Part shown: positions 46,271 to 54,832 of the stretch, piece after piece
Position numbering within the stretch: the first letter of the stretch is position 1
Layout: each line of letters opens with the position of its first letter
Source of the DNA: Fusobacterium_C necrophorum_A
GTDB lineage: Bacteria; Fusobacteriota; Fusobacteriia; Fusobacteriales; Fusobacteriaceae
Assembly (NCBI RefSeq): GCF_004134945.1
Contig: NZ_SBAP01000002.1
Coordinates: forward strand, 62,001-126,000
Reading direction: 5' to 3'
DNA length: 64,000 nucleotides
Position numbers and translations under genes: made by a program
The notes under the pieces: generated by a model
Told to the model about the DNA's origin: nothing
Databases searched by the model: none
Seen by the model: only the letters and a program-made list of their open reading frames with translations

Positions 46271-47155
46271 TCATTTTTGATAAATCACTTCTGCCAATGC
46301 TTCTATCCCGTCAATCATATATTGAGAAGTTGGGGTAAGTTTACGGTATGGAAGAAAATAGACCTGTTTTTTCTGAACCGCCTTTACCGTTTGAAGGCCG
46401 GGATCCTGAAATATTTTTTTAGCTGATTCTTCCTTCGTATTATATGATTTCCAAATAGGAATAATCAGAATATCGGGATTGGCATCAATAACACTTTCTC
46501 TGTTGATTCGTTTTGAACCGGAAATCCCCATTTCAGAAGCGACATTAACAGCTCCTATCTGCTGTAACATATCATCAAAGGTTGTTTTCTTTCCGCTTGT
46601 TGTCTCAAAAGAGGTATATAAAAGGACTCTTACTTTCTTTTTCTTTTGATTGGCAAGGATTTTCTTTTGTAACATTTCCAATCTTCTTTGCATGTTTTTT
46701 GTAAGTTCTTCTCCTTTTTCCCTTTCTCCCAAAAGAGCGGCCAATTCTAAAATTACTTTTTTCTGTTCTTCAAAAGTATCCGGAGTTTTATAAACGTAGA
46801 CAGGAATTTCCATCTCTCTTATTTGTGATACTATTTCCTTTTTCATCCAATCCGCCGCAATCACAAAATCCGGCTCCAATTCTATGATTTTTTCCAAGTT
46901 GCTCTCTATCTTAGGAAATTTTTTTGCCTGCTCCACTACATTGGAAACATCCGGATCCTGATTGATTTTTCCACTGAGAGCTGCAATTCTATCCGCTGCT
47001 ACCAAAGATAAAAGCATCTCATCCCCACTCAAAGTTAAAGAAATAATTTTATTATATGCTTTATTTGCCTCTCTCGATACTTCCCTTCTCTCAGCAGCCG
47101 ACAGAAAAGACAGGATCAGAAAAAAACAAAGCCCCAGTTTTAAAAGTTTTTTCAC
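46271..47155 (-). CDS. BtuF-type periplasmic corrinoid/siderophore binding protein
   Basis: 294 residues with a signal peptide (MKKLLKLGLCFFLILSFLSAA) and one Peripl_BP_2 domain: KIISLTLSGDEMLLSL, IIELEPDFVIAADW, and a late SQYMIDGIEALAEVIY. No lipobox, so it is soluble periplasmic. It hands substrate from the TonB-dependent receptor (next gene upstream) to the BtuCD-like pair. Iron-siderophore binding is the family alternative, but the riboswitch favours a corrinoid. Confidence 0.88.
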   Translation of the reverse strand: MKKLLKLGLCFFLILSFLSAAERREVSREANKAYNKIISLTLSGDEMLLSLVAADRIAALSGKINQDPDVSNVVEQAKKFPKIESNLEKIIELEPDFVIAADWMKKEIVSQIREMEIPVYVYKTPDTFEEQKKVILELAALLGEREKGEELTKNMQRRLEMLQKKILANQKKKKVRVLLYTSFETTSGKKTTFDDMLQQIGAVNVASEMGISGSKRINRESVIDANPDILIIPIWKSYNTKEESAKKIFQDPGLQTVKAVQKKQVYFLPYRKLTPTSQYMIDGIEALAEVIYQK

Positions 47156-47217
47156 TTTTTTCTCCTCTTTCTTGCTTTAGAAAAAAGCAGGAGGAATTCC
47201 CCCCTGCCTCCATCTTA

Positions 47218-49227
47218 TTAAAAATGATATTTGAATCCTACATAAACACTCTTTCCATCTGCAGGATAGAACACAGTTCTAGGTCCCGCAGACCAAAGAG
47301 TTTTTGGACTTCTTGTAGAAGTTATCGTATTGGCATATTTTTTATCAAATACATTTTTGACTCCTCCGTATACTTCCATTCCATTTTCAAACGCATAAGA
47401 AGTATTGATATCCAAAGTTGCATAAGAATTATCCTTCTTAAAATAGTTGTCAAAATCATCTTCTGCATAAGCTTTGGATTGATAATATAAATCTGTATTT
47501 ACTAAAAACTTATCCGTAACATGATAAGTTGCCCCTAGATTTAAAGTCCATTTTGGAACTCCTGCAAAAGTTTTTCCGCTATAAATTCCACTGGATACTT
47601 TTGGATGGATGTAAGAAATTCTTTCTCTTACACTTAATTTATCCAAATAATGCGTCAAAGACAATTGTGCCCCCGTTCTTCTTACCCTTCCGTCAAAGTT
47701 TCTGTTATTTGAATTATTCGGATTCGTTTTATCATAGTAGACTTCATTTTTGGAAGTAATGTAGAAAATAGAAGAAGAGATTTGTGTATTTTTGAAATAA
47801 TCCCTTAATCCTATTTCAAAAATATCATTCTTCTGTGTCTTTACATCTCCGTACCAAGCTCCTGCCTCTCCAATTGTCGGAGTTCTCATCGCTTTGGTAT
47901 AATTGAAATATACATTTCCCGTATCGGAATATAGATAATTCACTCCCAATTCAAAGCTGTCATTATGAGAATATTTTGAATTCATCGGTTTAATTTCGGA
48001 TAATGACCAGTCAGGTGCATAAATTTTGGAGCTATATTTATAATCCACCTTTTCATAACGATATCCTTGAGAAAATTCCCAGTTTCCCAAAGAAGTTTTA
48101 TTCATAACATAGATTGCTTTGGATTCTCTTTCATCGTTGGGAGCTTTTTGCATCCTTCCGTTTACCAGAACTTTTTCTTTGAATTCCCGCTTTCCATCTC
48201 GGTAATCCCCACCTAAAATAACATAGCTGTTTTCTCCGTAAGTATATTTGAATTGAGGTTTTATAAAATATTCACTGGTAAGCTGATTTTGGTTGATGCT
48301 CTTTCCTCGGTAATATCCTCCATACACTAAAAATTCCAAGGTATCTGTCAACTTTGTTTGATAAGATAAATTATAAATATCTGTCACATCCTGTATTTTA
48401 CCTGAATATTTTCCTATTTGTTTAGGATTTTCTTCATACTGCTTCTTTTCCAAATTTCCGGTGTAATAATCCTTTCTTTCGTTATGATTATACTTGAAGC
48501 CGATACTTCCGTCTTCCAATTGATATTTTCCTTGTAACCAAAGGGAATATTTCTTATCTTTTTTATTTCTGTAATCGAAACTTTCTCCGCTCCAAGTTTT
48601 TCCATGTCCTCGATCTCGGTATTCCATAGAAGCATATCCGGAATAGGAAGCACTGACGGATAATTTATCTGTTAAAGCCGTTCCGTAATTTAAGCTTGCC
48701 CGACTTGTTTTCCAAGAACCGTATTCCAAACCTGCACTTCCATAATGTTTTTTGTATTTCGGACTCTTCGTAATAATATTAACAACTCCTCCGGTGGAGC
48801 CATCCCCATACATAACAGCTCCTCCTCCTTGAACAATTTCGATACGACTGATTTCACTTAGAGGAATCGAATTGATATCCAATTTCACCAAACCGTTTAA
48901 CGGAACTCCATCCAATAAAAGTATGCTGGAACTGAAACTGGATGCCGCTCCTGACCCCCGTAAATCAATAACAGGAGTTCCTCCATCCATTTTTCTTACC
49001 ATAACTCCGGGTACTCCCTTTAATGCTTCATCTACTGTTAATGCCCCTTTTTCTTCCATTTCCTTTGCTGTAATTACCTGTATATTTTTGGCTGTCCTAT
49101 GAGTTGATGTTCCGAAAGATTCAGAAGTTACGACTGTTTGCTCCAGTTCAATAGGAGAAATCTCCTTTGCAAAACCAAGACCGGAAGCTGTTGCTAAAAT
49201 TGCTGTTACCATAAAAATTTTTTTCAT
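47218..49227 (-). CDS. TonB-dependent outer-membrane receptor (BtuB-like)
   Basis: 669 residues: signal peptide (MKKIFMVTAILATASGLGFA), TonB box-like ELEQTVVTSE, plug (VDEALKGVPGVMVRKMDGG, VDLRG-type IDLRGSGAASSFSSSILLLDGVPLNG, IEIVQGGGAVMYGDGSTGGVVNI), and a 22-strand-type barrel ending in YVGFKYHF. Length and context fit BtuB, the cobalamin receptor. Unlike the receptor at 10613-13112 it is intact and has no homopolymer tract. Confidence 0.88.
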   Translation of the reverse strand: MKKIFMVTAILATASGLGFAKEISPIELEQTVVTSESFGTSTHRTAKNIQVITAKEMEEKGALTVDEALKGVPGVMVRKMDGGTPVIDLRGSGAASSFSSSILLLDGVPLNGLVKLDINSIPLSEISRIEIVQGGGAVMYGDGSTGGVVNIITKSPKYKKHYGSAGLEYGSWKTSRASLNYGTALTDKLSVSASYSGYASMEYRDRGHGKTWSGESFDYRNKKDKKYSLWLQGKYQLEDGSIGFKYNHNERKDYYTGNLEKKQYEENPKQIGKYSGKIQDVTDIYNLSYQTKLTDTLEFLVYGGYYRGKSINQNQLTSEYFIKPQFKYTYGENSYVILGGDYRDGKREFKEKVLVNGRMQKAPNDERESKAIYVMNKTSLGNWEFSQGYRYEKVDYKYSSKIYAPDWSLSEIKPMNSKYSHNDSFELGVNYLYSDTGNVYFNYTKAMRTPTIGEAGAWYGDVKTQKNDIFEIGLRDYFKNTQISSSIFYITSKNEVYYDKTNPNNSNNRNFDGRVRRTGAQLSLTHYLDKLSVRERISYIHPKVSSGIYSGKTFAGVPKWTLNLGATYHVTDKFLVNTDLYYQSKAYAEDDFDNYFKKDNSYATLDINTSYAFENGMEVYGGVKNVFDKKYANTITSTRSPKTLWSAGPRTVFYPADGKSVYVGFKYHF

Positions 49228-49256
49228 CGTGTGAACCTCCTTTTATTTTAAAAATT

Positions 49257-52200
49257 CTATTCTTCTATTTCTTCTATATCTCCTTCTATGGAGAGATATA
49301 TTTTGCTTAAGGCCTCTTTTCCTTTCGCCGTACTTTTCCACATTCCTCTTTTTTCGGCCTCCAACAACTTTTCTGTTATATTCAACAAAGCGTTAGAATT
49401 ATTCTTCTTGATCCATTCTCTGTTTTCCGGATTTAAAATATATTTTTCCATGACCTTATCGTACATCCAATTTTCTATGATCTCAGCCGTTGCATCCCAT
49501 CCGAATAAAATATCCATCGTGGAACTTAATTCCAATGCTCCCTTATAATCATGTTTTTTCAAACCGTCCAACCACTTTGGATTTAGAATTCTGGCTCTCA
49601 TAATCCTTGCCGCTTCCTCTTGTAAGCTTTTTATTTTTATATTCTGAGGATTGCTGCTGTTCCCGCTGTAAGACTTTGCATTTTCGCCTTTTACGTATCG
49701 TATCGCTGCGGTCAATCCTCCATGATAAGCATAATAATCATCACTTTCCAACATATCGATCTCTATGGAAGGCTCATTTTTTACTGTCACTTCCGTTTTT
49801 TTCAATCGTTCCATAAAGACCGTTTCCAATTGTTTTCCATGAATATGACTGCTATAAGCATGAGCACTCCATTGGATATAGGCCCTTCCTAAATCTTCTC
49901 TCCTTGTCCAATTTTTGGATTCAATCAAGGTGGAAACTCCCGTTCCGTAAGTTCCCGGCGGACAGCCGAAGACTCTAAGCTTGGAAAATTCTACCGCTTC
50001 TTCTATAGAACAACCTTCTTGTAATAAGATATCGGTACTTTCTCTTATATTTTTTTTGATATAATTGATGTCTTCCTCTTCTTCTAAACTTGCCACCATG
50101 TTTACCGCTTCTTCTATCAAACGGATAAGATTGGGAAAAGTATCCCGAAATAAACCGGAAATTCGTAAACTGACATCTATACGAGGTCGTTGAAGCTCTG
50201 CATAAGGAATCACTTCCAAGCCTATTACTCTATCTCCATTTTTTTGCCATACAGGTTTTACTCCCATAAGATAAAGCACTTCAGCAATATCATCCCCATT
50301 CGTTTTCATAGTATCCCCACTATAAATGATCATGGCAATATTTTCAGGGAATCTGCCTTCTTCTTCCCTGTACCTTTCCATCAAGACTTCCGCAAGTCTT
50401 TTTCCCACGTTCCAAGAAGCTCTGGAAGGAATTTTGCAGGGATCTATCGCATAAAAATTCGTTCCTGTTGGAAGAATATTGATATTTCCTCTTGTTGGGC
50501 AACCTGATTGACCCGGAAGAACAAATTTTCCCATGACTCCTCTTAAAATACTTTCTTTTTCCTGGATACCTGCTTCTATTCTGGGAAGAATTCTTTCCAG
50601 AATATTCTTTTCCAAGTCCCGAATATACTTTTCTTCTTTCACATGATATTCAGGATATTTCAAAAAAATAGGCTCATAGGATTCTCGTTTTAAAATACTT
50701 TCAATAAGTTCATCTGTCATGTTACGAATATCGTCTAAAATCATCAAATTTGTTTTTCCATTTTTATTTTCGTAAGGAGTTGCTCGGAGACATTCCAAAC
50801 TATAAGATAAACTTCTGGCTACTGCCTCTTCTGCAGCCATCATTCCGGAATTTTCCACATACAACAAAGCATGAATTAAAGAAACCAATCTTTGTCCTTT
50901 TTCGACCTCTCCTAAAATATGAAGACCGTCCTTTATCACAGAGGATTTCAATTCTTCTATATAGGAGTGCAGTCTTGTTAGAAAAATCTCTTCGTCCTTT
51001 CGAATCTCTTCTTCAGAGAGATTCATATCCATAGGATAATGGTATTTGAGTGCTGTCTCAATAATTCTTTGCTTTAGCTCTGCTTTTTTTCCATCCTGAC
51101 CCAAACTTGCAAGATAATATTGTTTTATCAACTCGTCCATCTCTTCTATTTCTTCATATTTATCTGAAAACGTAAGGGAAGGAATCATATGAGAAATCAG
51201 AACAGCATTGCTTCTTCTTTTTGCCTGGAGACCTTCTCCCGTTACATTTACAGAGTAAGGATAGAGATGAGGAATATCATCAATGTTAAAATCCGGACAA
51301 CAGGAGCGACTCAGACCTATTTCTTTTCCGGGAAGCCATTCCAGAGTTCCATGCGTTCCTATATGATATACGACATTTGCTCTGAACTCCTCTTTTATCC
51401 ATTTGTAAAAAGCATAATACTGATGAGGAAGGATAAAATCTGTACTATGATATATTTCTTCTGCTCTTTCTTCTGTGGCTCGAGAGGGCTGTAATCCGAT
51501 AAAAACATTTCCGTTTACAATTCCGGGAATCGGAAATTTGTCCTCATATACCATAACTTCTCCGGGAACTTTTCCCCACTGCTCTTCCATTTTCCTCTGC
51601 ACTTCATTCTCCAGTTCTGAAAACCATCTTTGATATTTTTCTTTGGAAACGTTATCAATACTTTTTTCCATCACTTTTTCAATATTTAACCATTTTCGGT
51701 CATTGGAAACTCCTTGAATGATTTTATTGATAATTTCCTGTCCGCTCTCGAAAGGATATTCCAAAAAAATTCCAATCTCTGAAAACCAATCCGTCATATT
51801 TTTTAAAGAGTTCGGAGTGTCTAAGCCAAAAGCACTGCCGATCATATCATTTCGCGGAGGCATATTATGTAAAATGAGAGCAACTTTCTTTTTTCTATTA
51901 GGAATGATAGATAATTTTGCCCAAGATAATGCCAACCTCACAATCTTATTTACTCTTTCTACAATCGGTAAAAAAACTTCCCGCTCTCCCGACTCATCTT
52001 TTATTCTCTCACAGGTACAGGCTGTTACGGAAATCAATTGTCCATCAAATTCCGGATAATACACATTGGAAATCAATGCCATCGGATCCAAACCTCGAAT
52101 GTCTTTTTCCCAAGTTTCCCTATTTTGATAGCTGCTCATTGCTTGGATTACCGGAATACCCAAATCTTGAAAAATACTTTTTTCAACAATCTCCTTTCCG

Positions 52201-52994
52201 TCTCCGGGATCCGCAAAAATGCTTTGAGAATATCCCATTAAATTAATAAGCACTTTCGGAATTAATTTCTCTTTATGATAAAAATAATGTTTCAATGTCC
52301 ATCGAATTCCTTTGGATCTTATTTCAAGGTCTTCGATAGAATTTGTAAAAACGGCATAGGGAGTTGCCCCCAGATGTTCGATTTCTTTCATAAAACTATC
52401 TACTACTTCTATTCTTTTGGTATTCCAATCTTTTCCATGAAAAAGAAGAGCAATTACCAAAGGGGCTTCTGCCATGTTTTTTATAAACTCTTCTTCCTCC
52501 TTGATTCGAATTCCTGAGCTGTAAATTCCTTCCCAAGGAAGATATTGAACATTTTCAAAAGGATATTTCTTCTCTCCCAACATGGAAGCGGTATAAAGAA
52601 TCATATTCCTGAAATTTTCTGCCCCTCCCAAAGTATAATATTTTTCAAGTTGATACCGCATGGAAATAGAGAGTCCCGCCTGCTCTACAAATTCTTTGTT
52701 CTCATCCTCAATGGTACTATGGATAAAACAGGGAATTTTCTTCCAGAAGAAAGGCTTACAAGATTCAAATTTATCGAAAGAAGAAACGCCTGCATGGAGA
52801 AGTATATAAATCATATCACTCTCCGGTAATTCTTTTTCCAAACTTTGAATTTCCGAAAGAGAAGAATTTAAGTCGGAACAAAGAAAAAAAGAAAAGGAAA
52901 AGGAAGCAGGATATTCTTCTTCCAAGCTCCTATGTATTTGACTAAAAAGATATTTATCATCATAACTGGATATTATAAATAAAATCTTAAACAT
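49257..52994 (-). CDS. cobN: CobN-like large subunit of cobalt chelatase
   Basis: 1245 residues, the length of CobN/ChlH/BchH. Conserved CobN-type segments include VYHIGTHGTLEWLPGKEIGLSRSC, LPTGTNFYAIDPCKIPSRASWNVGK, FGCPPGTYGTGVSTLIESKNW and AYSSHIHGK. With ChlI-like and ChlD-like subunits in the same transcript, all three parts of an ATP-dependent chelatase are present. Cobalt insertion into a corrin ring is the known CobN reaction; whether it does this here is uncertain because no ring-synthesis gene is near. It is the first gene after the cobalamin riboswitch, with an AAGGAG site. Confidence 0.9.
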   Translation of the reverse strand: MFKILFIISSYDDKYLFSQIHRSLEEEYPASFSFSFFLCSDLNSSLSEIQSLEKELPESDMIYILLHAGVSSFDKFESCKPFFWKKIPCFIHSTIEDENKEFVEQAGLSISMRYQLEKYYTLGGAENFRNMILYTASMLGEKKYPFENVQYLPWEGIYSSGIRIKEEEEFIKNMAEAPLVIALLFHGKDWNTKRIEVVDSFMKEIEHLGATPYAVFTNSIEDLEIRSKGIRWTLKHYFYHKEKLIPKVLINLMGYSQSIFADPGDGKEIVEKSIFQDLGIPVIQAMSSYQNRETWEKDIRGLDPMALISNVYYPEFDGQLISVTACTCERIKDESGEREVFLPIVERVNKIVRLALSWAKLSIIPNRKKKVALILHNMPPRNDMIGSAFGLDTPNSLKNMTDWFSEIGIFLEYPFESGQEIINKIIQGVSNDRKWLNIEKVMEKSIDNVSKEKYQRWFSELENEVQRKMEEQWGKVPGEVMVYEDKFPIPGIVNGNVFIGLQPSRATEERAEEIYHSTDFILPHQYYAFYKWIKEEFRANVVYHIGTHGTLEWLPGKEIGLSRSCCPDFNIDDIPHLYPYSVNVTGEGLQAKRRSNAVLISHMIPSLTFSDKYEEIEEMDELIKQYYLASLGQDGKKAELKQRIIETALKYHYPMDMNLSEEEIRKDEEIFLTRLHSYIEELKSSVIKDGLHILGEVEKGQRLVSLIHALLYVENSGMMAAEEAVARSLSYSLECLRATPYENKNGKTNLMILDDIRNMTDELIESILKRESYEPIFLKYPEYHVKEEKYIRDLEKNILERILPRIEAGIQEKESILRGVMGKFVLPGQSGCPTRGNINILPTGTNFYAIDPCKIPSRASWNVGKRLAEVLMERYREEEGRFPENIAMIIYSGDTMKTNGDDIAEVLYLMGVKPVWQKNGDRVIGLEVIPYAELQRPRIDVSLRISGLFRDTFPNLIRLIEEAVNMVASLEEEEDINYIKKNIRESTDILLQEGCSIEEAVEFSKLRVFGCPPGTYGTGVSTLIESKNWTRREDLGRAYIQWSAHAYSSHIHGKQLETVFMERLKKTEVTVKNEPSIEIDMLESDDYYAYHGGLTAAIRYVKGENAKSYSGNSSNPQNIKIKSLQEEAARIMRARILNPKWLDGLKKHDYKGALELSSTMDILFGWDATAEIIENWMYDKVMEKYILNPENREWIKKNNSNALLNITEKLLEAEKRGMWKSTAKGKEALSKIYLSIEGDIEEIEE

Positions 52995-53115
52995 AGTCTG
53001 CTCCTTAAGAGTCCAACGAAATATAAAGTAGAAATTCAGTATACGTTGATATTTGACTTGCGAACTAATATCATTTCTCTTTAAAGTCTCCTGGAATATT
53101 CAAAAATAAATTTCA

Positions 53116-53157
53116 GAAAAAAAACTCTAATTAGTCGAATATCCTAATTTAGAGTTT
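53116..53157 (-). terminator. Terminator of the cobalamin riboswitch
   Basis: On the minus strand, an AACTCTAA.../...TTAGAGTT hairpin (53122-53157) then TTTTTTTT, between aptamer and cobN. Expected to form when cobalamin binds. Confidence 0.8.
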
Positions 53158-53202
53158 TCATCAAAAAAAGATAAAGAAAAAATCCTTTATTTTTATGGTA
53201 TA

Positions 53203-53350
53203 AATCGGTAAGTCTTCTGACTCAGCTTCTCTCTACTCTCACGCCTTCCCAGTTTCCCAGTGGCATTTTGTGATTTCGTCCACCATACAGCAGCATTCAC
53301 TGTGAGGGATTCTCACCCAACTTCCTCTATTAAGCTTTTCGCACCTAATT
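53203..53350 (-). promoter_or_regulatory. Cobalamin (B12) riboswitch
   Basis: On the minus strand the diagnostic order is present: GAAGTTGGGTGAGAATCCC, ACAGTGAATGCTGCTGT region, the B12 box AATGCCACTGGGAAACTGGG with AAGGCG, and the terminal CTGAGTCAGAAGACTTACC. A terminator follows before cobN, so control is by transcription. Expected to repress the 15-kb cluster when adenosylcobalamin is plentiful. Confidence 0.93.
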
Positions 53351-53375
53351 ATTTTTTTGTATTATTTCTAATAAA

Positions 53376-53404
53376 ATAGTATCTTATAAAAACAAAATTG
53401 TCAA
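53376..53404 (-). promoter_or_regulatory. Promoter of the cobalamin-regulated cluster
   Basis: Minus-strand TTGACA (53399-53404) and TACTAT (53376-53381) with a 17-base spacer, about 25 bases before the riboswitch. Confidence 0.7.
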
Positions 53405-53543
53405 TATTTATCTGATATTTATATCATTTTTCTCCTAAATTTGTTTCTCCCTCTCTAACACAATCCTTCCCTGTTGTATTCCGCTCTGAAATACCGGTTT
53501 TACAATTCTCATAGAAAAATTACATGGAAACAACATAAATTCC

Positions 53544-53586
53544 AAATAAAAAATCCCCAGTGATTTCTTTCGAATATTACTGGGGA
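53544..53586 (-). terminator. Terminator after fprA
   Basis: A perfect TCCCCAGT/ACTGGGGA stem (53554-53586) with TTTTTTATTT following on the minus strand. Confidence 0.88.
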
Positions 53587-53614
53587 TAAATTGTCTTATC
53601 GATATTTTAAAATC

Positions 53615-54817
53615 TTATTTCATACTTTCTACAATACTTTCCACCAAATCATCCATTTCTTTTAAGTTTACTTCATTGGTAGAAGAAGTCAAAGTAACCG
53701 TTTCATTTAATACGATAGATTTCTTCAAGTTATTTTCAATGAATTCCCTCATTAAACTTCCGACTTTACATGCCCAGGAACCGTTTTCTAAAATAGCAAA
53801 AGTTCTATTTTGTAAATTCAATGCCTTCATATCCATTAAATAATTATGCATAGGAGGATAAATTCCCAAGTTGTAAGTAACAGAACTCAAAATAACATGA
53901 CTGTATTTGAAGGTATCTGAAATCAAATGAGATACATGTGTATTTGACACATCATACAATCTTACTTTAATTCCTTTTTGAACTAATTTAGAAGCTAAAA
54001 TTTCCACTGCATTTTCTGTATTTCCATACATAGATGCATAAACTATCATCACTGCTTTTTCTTCCGGAGTATAGGTAGCCCATTTTACATATTTATCAAT
54101 CAAATATCCAAAATCGTTTCTCCATACGGGACCGTGCAGCGGACAAATAAATTTAATTTGATCTACAGGAGCTTTTCCTAATAAATGTTGCACATGAGGT
54201 CCATATTTTCCAACAATATTTGTATAATATCTTCTTGCTTCATCAATCCAATCTTTATCAAAGTCCACTTCATCATTGAACATAGCTCCGTTTAAAGCTT
54301 TAAAACTTCCGAAAGCATCTGCTGAAAACAAAACTCCATTTGTTGTATCAAAACTTACCATAGCTTCCGGCCAGTGTACCATAGGAGCTTCTACGAAAAC
54401 AATTTCATGTTTTCCAAAATTTTGTTTATCTCCTTCTTTTACAGTAATTTGATTTGCAGGATCTACATGAAATCCAAACTGATGCATTAGATAAAATCCT
54501 TTTTCCGTACTGATGACCTTTGCTTTTGGATAACGAAGCAGCACTTCCTCAATCGCTGCTGCATGATCCGGTTCCATATGATTGATGACTAAGTAATCTA
54601 AAGTTCTTCCATCTAAAACATATTCCACATTTTCTACAAATTGTCTTACGATAGTCCAGTCAACCGTATCAAATAGAACGGTTTTTTTATCTAATAGCAA
54701 GTAAGAGTTGTAAGAAACTCCGTCTTTCAATGGATGAATATTTTCAAACATTGTAATTCTTCGGTCATTTCCACCTACCCAATATAAATCTTTTGTTATT
54801 TCTCTCACACAATGCAT
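53615..54817 (-). CDS. fprA: FprA-type flavodiiron protein
   Basis: 400 residues. The metallo-beta-lactamase-like part has diiron ligands HMEPDH (His80, Glu82, Asp84, His85), HWPEAM, FSADAFGS and LHGPVW. The C-terminal flavodoxin domain starts at AVMIVYASMYGNTENAVE (FMN site). It reduces O2 to water or NO to N2O using electrons usually supplied by rubredoxin. No rubredoxin domain is attached; one is fused to the enzyme encoded immediately upstream, 15 bases away. This suggests direct electron transfer between the two products. Confidence 0.94.
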   Translation of the reverse strand: MHCVREITKDLYWVGGNDRRITMFENIHPLKDGVSYNSYLLLDKKTVLFDTVDWTIVRQFVENVEYVLDGRTLDYLVINHMEPDHAAAIEEVLLRYPKAKVISTEKGFYLMHQFGFHVDPANQITVKEGDKQNFGKHEIVFVEAPMVHWPEAMVSFDTTNGVLFSADAFGSFKALNGAMFNDEVDFDKDWIDEARRYYTNIVGKYGPHVQHLLGKAPVDQIKFICPLHGPVWRNDFGYLIDKYVKWATYTPEEKAVMIVYASMYGNTENAVEILASKLVQKGIKVRLYDVSNTHVSHLISDTFKYSHVILSSVTYNLGIYPPMHNYLMDMKALNLQNRTFAILENGSWACKVGSLMREFIENNLKKSIVLNETVTLTSSTNEVNLKEMDDLVESIVESMK

Positions 54818-54832
54818 ACAAAATTCCTCCTT

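Noticed and set aside
46251..46272. Direct repeat of TCCTTATATC between the permease and binding protein genes
   Set aside because: Only two short copies; probably a duplicated ribosome-site region without further meaning.
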